In this document: positions 57,719-64,000 of the stretch, one piece after another
Position numbering within the stretch: position 1 is the stretch's first letter
How the letters are laid out: the number at the start of each line of letters is the position of its first letter
Position numbers and translations under genes: made by a program
Source: Mytilus californianus
Lineage: Eukaryota; Mollusca; Bivalvia; Mytilida; Mytilidae
Reading direction: 5' to 3'
Length of the DNA: 64,000 nucleotides
Assembly: GCF_021869535.1 (NCBI RefSeq)
Contig: NW_026262668.1
Span: 26,107,732 to 26,171,731, forward strand
The notes under the pieces: model-generated
Databases searched by the model: none
What the model was told of the DNA's origin: nothing
The model's input: only the letters and a program-made list of their open reading frames with translations

Positions 57719-59113
57719 CAGGGACGGATCCAGGTTTTTGTAAAGGGGGGGCGTAGTATTAAAGATCGCCGAGCGGAGCGAGGCGAACATTTTTTTGGAC
57801 CTTTTTTTTGGCTAAAAAACATAAAATAAGTGTAAAATGCATTTTATAGTTAAAGTGTAGGGGTTGGACATTTTTGGTGCCGTATTCTCTCCATCAATTG
57901 TCTATTATGAAATGATTGGATGGATCCAAAGCTATGTACTAATTAATATATTTGATGTGGGATTTGTCAGTAAAAAATGGACATGGAAAATTCTCGTTTG
58001 TTGTATGGTTAGTTAGCATAACCTCACAGATTTCTTGTAGTTAACAAGATATACGGCTATTCAATGAACTTTACAATACGACCAACACGAAGAAAGACAA
58101 ACAAGCAATTTTCATCCAAATGTTTGGTTGAAATGTTTCACCCAACAAGGGAAGTGAGGGGTTCCAAATCAACCTAAGGCTATGAGTCGGAAATGACAAT
58201 GAAGTTGTGAATGACGGTCGACACATGGATACATATAGGCCACGCCCAGCAGGCAGGTTGCAGTCGGGCCTTGAAAAAAGTATTCAGTATATCAGTTCGT
58301 CGAAACAGACATTTCGGTCAGATATGGGATTCACATGCAACCCCCCCCCCCCCCCCCAAAAAAAAAATATGCCCTTTTTTTATTCATCATGTTCATTTAA
58401 TGCTAAATAATTCTGTTGAAAATATTTTTTTCTAATAGCAAAAAGTGGACAAGATTATTGCTTTCAATGCAGATACGGCCAGAATTTTTGTTTAAGGCAA
58501 AAATCAGGGTTAGAATTATTTCTCTAAAGTATCTCAGACTGCCCCCTCAGATCAAATGGTCCGTGCCTTAGACTTTAAATTTATATCTAGAGCTTACTGA
58601 CTGGGGATCACTATTAAGCAATGTTATTAATGGACTGGAGCGTGTGGGGTTAAACATGTTTTCGTAGGTAAATAATATTGCTGTGGAACTTTTTTTTTCA
58701 TGAGAGTGTAATAGAGTATTACTTTTTGTTGGGTGGAATTATGAAATAGAAGTCAATACGTTCTTGCTCAATACTTTTTCGCTTTGAAGGCGTCATGCTT
58801 GTCATCCTCAGCCTAAGCAATGTGTTACTGTAATTTGAATTTCAAAATGACTGAGTGACGTTTTTTTCGACGAACTGGTCAACTCCACCATAGAGAATCA
58901 CATGACTTTGACATAATCAATAATATATTACAGTAAATACGAGCGAAAAACATCTTTATAAGTAAAGAATTGTCGCATAAAAATTAAATACACGGGAAAT
59001 GGCAAAGTTCACGAAGTCTAGTCTGATTAATCATTTTACGAAAAAAAAAAAAAAAAAAAGTGCAAGCAAAGGGGGGCGTACGCCCTCTACGCCCCCCTCT
59101 GGATCCGCCACTG
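57719..59113. mobile_element. 1.4-kb non-autonomous TIR element
   Basis: The left end is CAGGGACGGATCCAGG. The right end, reverse complemented, is CAGTGGCGGATCCAGAGGGG. Both ends are followed inward by G-rich sequence and GCGTA. ATTAG flanks both sides (57714-57718 and 59114-59118), a probable 5-base target duplication. The CAGTGGCGGATCCAG terminus is widespread in animal DNA transposons (recalled). No transposase is visible. A C17 run (58341-58357) and an A20 tract (59040-59059) lie inside. Confidence 0.75.
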
Positions 59114-59539
59114 ATTAGACTGGTATTAATATATCTATGCATATGGGGAGGACCATTTGCTATTCTAGGTAGGTGGCGGGAAGGGAATCCTGGTCTGTTC
59201 GCACTAATACTTGTTCGCTCTGGGTCCTTTCGCCCTGTTCTTTTCTTTTATTTTGTCTTGTTTAATCACGAACATATATTGACAGATATACTGTTCCCAG
59301 GTTTAATGTAAATTAGTTGAATGAAGTATGTAAAAGTTTGTTGACAAAATAGTGAATAAACTGCATAAGCCATAATGTGTGAGGTAGTAGGATTTTTTTC
59401 TGGATTAACTTTTTATTTGCATCCATTGGTACACATGCTTTTCTTTCTAAATATATTTTCACTTTTGCATACTCACTGATGCAGAATATTTATTTTCAGC
59501 CTCTATAGTGTCATTTTATTTAGGGACCTTTTATACATG

Positions 59540-59685
59540 TAGCTTACTATGTGTTATTGGTTCTGCTCATTGATGAAGGCTGTCAGAGACCTATACATAT
59601 ATTTATTAACCTTTTCGTCATAAGGTATCTGGTGGAGAGTTGTCTCATTGGCAATCATACCCCAACTTCTTATTTTTATATTGGA
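59540..59685 (+). repeat. R1 copy
   Basis: It ends GGTGGAGAGTTGTCTCATTG GCAATCATACCCCAACTTC and contains GATGAAGGCTGTCAGAGACC. Confidence 0.65.
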
Positions 59686-59842
59686 ACTGTAATCAAGTCT
59701 TAAGCAGGCAAACTGAAAGGGAACTGTAGTACCTTTAATGAATAACTACTGACAAAAAATCAATGAAATATTCAAAGGATACAATGAAGCTAGCCATATG
59801 AAATATTTTTTTGTATGTTGTGCACCTCTTTTCTCCTTTCAG

Positions 59843-60052
59843 TGGCAGGGGCTATGTTATATGGTTGGCTTATCAGAACTTGTAATAGGATATAGTTATT
59901 CAGTGTTAAATGCCCGTCCCAATGGGACACAGATCCCCAGGCAACCCCAAATTGATAGGGATAAAATAATTAAATCATTTCACTCCAATCTCAACAACAG
60001 GGCAAAAGTGAAGGAAATCAATCTAAGCATACTAGATTATTTAAGTATGTGA
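59843..60052 (+). CDS. Candidate terminal exon of an unrecognised gene
   Basis: A strong 3' splice site (CACCTCTTTTCTCCTTTCAG) precedes an open frame of 69 codons ending TGA. It reads WQGLCYMVGLSELVIGYSYS, then VLNARPNGTQIPRQPQIDRD, KIIKSFHSNLNNRAKVKEIN and LSILDYLSM. The first part is mildly hydrophobic; the rest is polar and protein-like. An AATAAA lies 120 bases after the stop (60172) and another at 60254, fitting a last exon with a short 3' UTR. I do not recognise the protein and found no convincing upstream exon in the window. A frame starting at the acceptor in another phase meets a stop quickly, which favours this frame. Confidence 0.5.
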   Translation, partial: WQGLCYMVGLSELVIGYSYSVLNARPNGTQIPRQPQIDRDKIIKSFHSNLNNRAKVKEINLSILDYLSM

Positions 60053-60171
60053 TATGTGATAAATATTCAAAAGTGAGATTATTTGATCAAATCTAGCCTT
60101 GTGATACAATTTCTTGAAAAAGCAAAATTGAGTTCTTCTACAACATATGGGCAAATGTCTAATTTTCCATG

Positions 60172-60177
60172 AATAAA
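60172..60177 (+). terminator. Possible polyadenylation signal AATAAA
   Basis: Hexamer 120 bases after the stop of the 59843-60052 exon; a second AATAAA is at 60254-60259. Confidence 0.35.
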
Positions 60178-60259
60178 GTCCAATAATTCTGGAAAGGCAA
60201 AACTTGAATTCGCCAAAAGCAAAGTGAGCTTTCTGTAAATTACACTCATACAAAATAAA

Positions 60260-61080
60260 AGGGAAACACTTGAGGCCAGAGCTGAGGGAAGATATATTCG
60301 GTTGTCAAAAGTATACCGGTAAAATGAAACATATGGAATCTTATTAATTATATAACAGTGATATTGCTTTGATAAAAAATTTCATGAAAACAACTGAGTC
60401 AATAATCTGAATGTTTTACTAAATATTGTAACATTTCACTTATGCACATTTTAATGTTTATGAGTCTGTCATATTTAAAAATCCTCTTTTTACTACACTT
60501 TGGAGCCCATAGTCTGCTAAAGCTTCATTTATTTAATCCTGCATGAGTTAAACAAAAATGTCTGCTAATAATCACTTGAACCACCTAAGTTATTTGGTGG
60601 GGTTACCATTCTGTACATGAATATATCTCTCTTAATAAATTTCATATACATTTTGTAATTAAATTGCTGATTCCAGGTATTAAATTTTTTATCCTCCAGT
60701 AAAATTATTCTTCTGAAAAAAGAAAATATTTTGTTATTAAATTAAGTTTGTTAATTCAATCAAAACGTAATGAAGAATGATAATTATAATATATTGTATT
60801 TCATTGTTAAGGCCATCTATGACCCCAATACAGTCTGCTTAAGTCATTCTCTTATCTGAAAATAAAATGCTCCGCTGGGCGCAGCTTGATACAACTGCAG
60901 ATGTCGAACCCTGAACAGTTGGGGCAAGTATGGACACAACATTCAAGCTTGATACAGCTCTGAATTTGGATTGTGGTCAAATATTTGACACAGCATAGGT
61001 TTCTGACACAGAATGAATGTGGTCTAAGAACTTAAAATTTTTTAATTTACCTATTATGGTCTGATATCCAAAATCTAAAT
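60260..61080. other. Gene-free stretch leading into the satellite array
   Basis: It contains a dispersed sequence (60885-61030) with AAGCTTGATACAGCTCTGAA and TTCTGACACAGAATGAATGT that directly precedes the array. No gene is supported. Confidence 0.45.
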
Positions 61081-62140
61081 ACATGGTTAGATTCAGCATA
61101 TCAAAGAATCCAAAGAATTCAATATTTGATGAAATCAAACAAAGTTTAATTTTGGACCCTTTTGACCTCAATGAGGACCAATTTGATAACGGGGCCCAAA
61201 AATCAAAATACATGGTTAGATTCAGCATATCAAAGAACCCCATATATTCAATTTTTGTTGAAATCAAACAAAGTTTAATTTTGGACCCCAACTTGGACCA
61301 ACTTGAAAACTGGGCCCATAATCAAAAATCTAAACAAATGTTTAGATTCAGCATATCAAAGAACCCCCAGAATTCAATTTTTGTTAAAATCAAGCTAAGT
61401 TTAATTTTGGACCCTTTGGACCTTAATGTAGTCCAATTTAAAAAACAGGACCCAAAATTAAAAATCTAAATACACGGTTAGATTTGGCATATCAAAGAAC
61501 CCCAATAATTCAATTTTTGATGAAATCAAACAAAGTTTAATTTTGGACCCTTTTGACCTCAATATGAACCAATTTGATAGCGGGGCCCACAAATAAAATA
61601 TCTAAATACATGGTTAGATTCAGCATATCAAAGAACCTCATATATTCAATTTTTGTTGAAATCAAACAAAGTTTAATTTTGGACCAACTTGAAAACTGGG
61701 CCCAAAATCAAAAATCTAAATACATGTTTAGATTCAGCATATCAAAGAAACCCATATATTCAATTTTTGTTAAAATCAAACTAAGTTTAATTTTGGACCC
61801 TTTGGACCTTAATGTAGACCAATTTGAAAACTGGACCCAAAATTAAAAATCTAAATACACGGTTAGATTTGGCATATCAAAGAACCCCAATAATTCAATT
61901 TTTGATGAAATCAAACAAAGTTTAATTTTGGACCCCAATTTGGACAACTTGAAAACTGGGCCCAAAATCAAAAATCTAAATACATGTTTAGATTCAGCAT
62001 ATCAAAGAACCCCATATATTCATTTTTTGTTAAAATCAAACTAAGTTTAATTTTGGACCCTTTGGACCTTAATGTAGACCAATTTGAAAACTGGACCCAA
62101 AATTAAAAATCTAAATACACGGTCAGATTCGGCATAACAA
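61081..62140 (+). repeat. Satellite array with three-monomer higher-order repeat
   Basis: About eight units of 110-140 bases each begin GGTTAGATTCAGCATATCAA (or GTTTAGATTC, GGTTAGATTTGG). Each contains GAAATCAAACAAAGTTTAAT TTTGGACC. Unit tails fall into three types: A (TTTTGACCTCAATGAGGACC), B (AACTTGAAAACTGGGCCC) and C (CTTTGGACCTTAATGTAGAC). The order is A-B-C, A-B-C, then an A/B fusion and C. Unit lengths near multiples of three keep frames open over several units, giving spurious ORFs on both strands. Confidence 0.85.
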
Positions 62141-62313
62141 ATAAATAAATGTGGTCAAAGATTTTACAAATCTAATGCGCCATACTGTGCAATCAAAGAT
62201 TACTTCTTGAAATTTTTCAATATTTGAAATTTGAAAAAAAAAAAAATATTTGAAGAATAATTCTTTTTAATTTCTGAAATCTGAAATCTGTGATCCCCCA
62301 CAATTTCTTTTTA

Positions 62314-62330
62314 CCCCCCCCCCCCCCCCC
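62314..62330. repeat. C17 homopolymer
   Basis: A run of 17 C bases just after the satellite array and an A-rich spacer. Confidence 0.9.
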
Positions 62331-62571
62331 TTTTTCCCCAAAAAAATTCTTTCCCTCAAGATATGGTCATAATCTCAAATCAAATTTCCAATGGAATTTG
62401 CAACGATAATTAACCATTTAAATTTACCATAGTGCTAACTAAATCTATTTTATAATAGAATTTAAAATATGGTGTCAAATCTTTCATATGGATTTTTTTG
62501 TAAAAAAAAAGATGCAATTTTGCAGATATTTTTACTGGTCTTCCTTTATAAATATGCATTTCTTTAAACAT

Positions 62572-62749
62572 AATTTAAAAGCAGTGTAAGGGAAGTAATC
62601 AAAACGTTGTATTTGGATTACCTCCCTTACACTGTTTTAAATTTTCTTAATTGTTCATTAACCATTACTTAATACATAATTTAAAAGCAGTATAAGGGAG
62701 GTAATTCAAATGCTGTATTTGATTTATCTCCCTTACACTGCTTTAAATT
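62572..62749. repeat. Two tandem copies of a 72-base hairpin
   Basis: AATTTAAAAGCAGTGTAAGG GA...CCTCCCTTACACTGTTTTAA (62572-62643) is followed by a second copy at 62678-62749. Arms of about 28 bases are near-perfect in each. The loops share TGTATTTG. Confidence 0.8.
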
Positions 62750-62794
62750 ATGTTTTGTACTAAAGTATTTGTCCATTAACCAGGACAACCTTGG

Positions 62795-63190
62795 TATTCC
62801 CCCTTTTTTGCCCCTAATTCCTAAATGATTTGAGCCATAACCCCCCAAAGCAAATCCTAACCATCCCTTTGTGGTATGGAAACTTGTGGTATAATTTCAG
62901 AGAGATCCATACACTGTTCCACAAGTTATTGTCTAGAAACTAGAAAATGCTTATTTTTGGCCCCTTTTTGGCCCCTAATTCCTTAACTATTGGTACCATA
63001 ACCCCCAAAATCAATCCCAACCTTCCTTTAGTGGTATTTAACCTTATGGTAAAATTTCATAGAGATCCATCTTCTTAAACTAAAGTTATAGTGCGAAAAC
63101 CAATGTGTCTTCGGACAACACCGGACGACAACGACGACGACGCCAATGTCATACCAATATACGACCGCAAAATTTTTTGCGGTCGTAAAA
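62795..63190 (+). repeat. Dispersed repeat, two modules and terminal hairpin
   Basis: A module with TTTTGCCCCTAATTCCTAAA, ACCATAACCCCC, TGGTATAATTTCAGAGAGAT CCAT occurs twice (about 62800-62930 and 62955-63075). It is followed by GACGACAACGACGACGACGC and a perfect hairpin, ACGACCGCAAAATTTTTTGC GGTCGT (63162-63187). The style matches a family common in molluscs (recalled). Confidence 0.7.
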
Positions 63191-64000
63191 AAATGGCCTT
63201 AAAGTCTGAATGATTCCTTGGCCTATAGCCTATAAATTTTAAGTTCCAGGCCCAATTTATTACATTGGCAACGTTCATGTCTGACTGTTAAATGCAGAAT
63301 ATTTTTCAGTCTGTTTCCTTATGAAAACAGTTTAAATACCATGTATAATTTATTATGTTTTTGTTTCATATTTGGGGGATTGAAATCATAGCACATTGTC
63401 AATTTTTGTAACCCTATTAAAACAGACAATTTTGGATTACTTACCCTTAATATATTGTAGTCCTATTGTTTTCTGTTAACAAAAATAATTTTGCTTTCAA
63501 CATCACTGGACATTCCATTTGATTACTGTTTTCTTGTTGTATGTACAGAATATCATAAATGTACAAGTATTTTTGTTTGAATAAAAAGGTCCTCGGTTTT
63601 GAATTTTTGATCCAGAGTGAACATCTTTCTCCATCCTGTAAATATAAAGCAAATATACATACAATTACTATTAATGTTTATTTACTAAATTATTCAAAGC
63701 AAAATTAAACTTTGCATTGTTATTATCAACACATGAATACAAATTTGCCAAATAAATTACCAAGAAAATACATGTACATGTATTTATTAAGTATTATAGA
63801 TAATTATGCCCCCAGCATTTTTGCTCAATACATGTACATAAAAGTTTCAGACAAAGAAAACATTTCAAAAGTCTTGAAAAATAATTTTTAGGTTTAACAA
63901 GGAGCAAATTTATGTTATACCAAACCTTTTGATAACATTTTTATATTTAATAGTTTGCATAAACATCATAAGATTATAACATGTCTATTGTACAATGCAA
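63191..64000. other. Gene-free AT-rich end of window
   Basis: I see no supportable gene or repeat end. Several ACATGTACATGT-like palindromes occur near 63770-63840. Confidence 0.4.

Noticed and set aside
58207..58435. Two overlapping ORFs with poly-Pro
   Set aside because: They read through the C17 homopolymer inside a TIR element, with no other coding evidence.
61083..61846. ORFs of 128 and 90 codons (and one on the minus strand) in the satellite array
   Set aside because: Their sequence simply repeats every monomer; openness follows from unit length near a multiple of three and the lack of stops in one frame.

Overview
The window is AT-rich, intron-dominated metazoan nuclear DNA with no bacterial-style operons, no complete rRNA or tRNA gene and no CRISPR array. 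The repeat families fit a bivalve mollusc, most likely a mussel (Mytilus-like). Examples are units containing GTCTCATTGGCAATCATACC, units containing TTCGACTTATGAGTTTGAAT, GACGAAACGCGCGTCTGG modules, and Penelope-type reverse transcriptase remnants. The taxonomic call is inference from recognised repeat style, not from a search.

The main finding is a small cluster of related loci on the + strand. Each is assembled from short phase-1 exons: a 22-base start exon, a ~322-base exon with one membrane span, and a long exon with a SPRY/B30.2-like domain. Locus A (exons at 13519, 16891, 17582?, 21204?, 26109; stop at 26770) looks intact. It predicts a 377-residue type II membrane protein with the SPRY-like domain outside the cell. 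Locus B (49586, 53510, 55701-56296) has the same layout, but its SPRY domain breaks off before the last third and continues into unrelated sequence. Locus C (36917-39015) is a decayed membrane-span exon split by a Penelope-like retroelement, with a 6-base target duplication. A fourth relic is a start exon at 9006 that has lost its splice donor. Intron sequence is also shared between copies, which points to segmental duplication rather than retrocopying.

Layout. 1-8990: gene-free, with a 167-base near-perfect palindrome (5511) and a 219-base inverted-repeat element (8346). 9000-13010: relic exon, a small MITE, a pseudogene fragment with a membrane span and tail, a ~70-base inverted repeat enclosing a GTGCGCAC minisatellite, and a 1.7-kb large inverted repeat. 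13.5-26.8 kb: gene A. 27.2-36.9 kb: repeats, including a dimeric 500-base repeat, an unrecognised minus-strand ORF and a clear hAT-type non-autonomous element. 36.9-39.0 kb: pseudogene C. 39-49.5 kb: mostly retroelement debris. 49.6-56.3 kb: gene B. 56.3-64 kb: a 1.4-kb TIR element, a candidate terminal exon of an unrecognised gene (59843-60052), a higher-order satellite array (61081-62140), paired hairpins and another dispersed repeat.

Repeat labels used below are local. R1: GTCTCATTGGCAATCATACC unit. R2: CGACTTATGAGTTTGAATGT unit. R3: ATGGAAAACAACTGTCATAT unit. R4: GACGAAACGCGCGTCTGG unit. R6: CTCGAGGGTATAATCAGC unit with CCTGATGAAG. R7: TAGAGATTTACAATAAGTG unit. All alignments were made by eye, so repeat boundaries are approximate.
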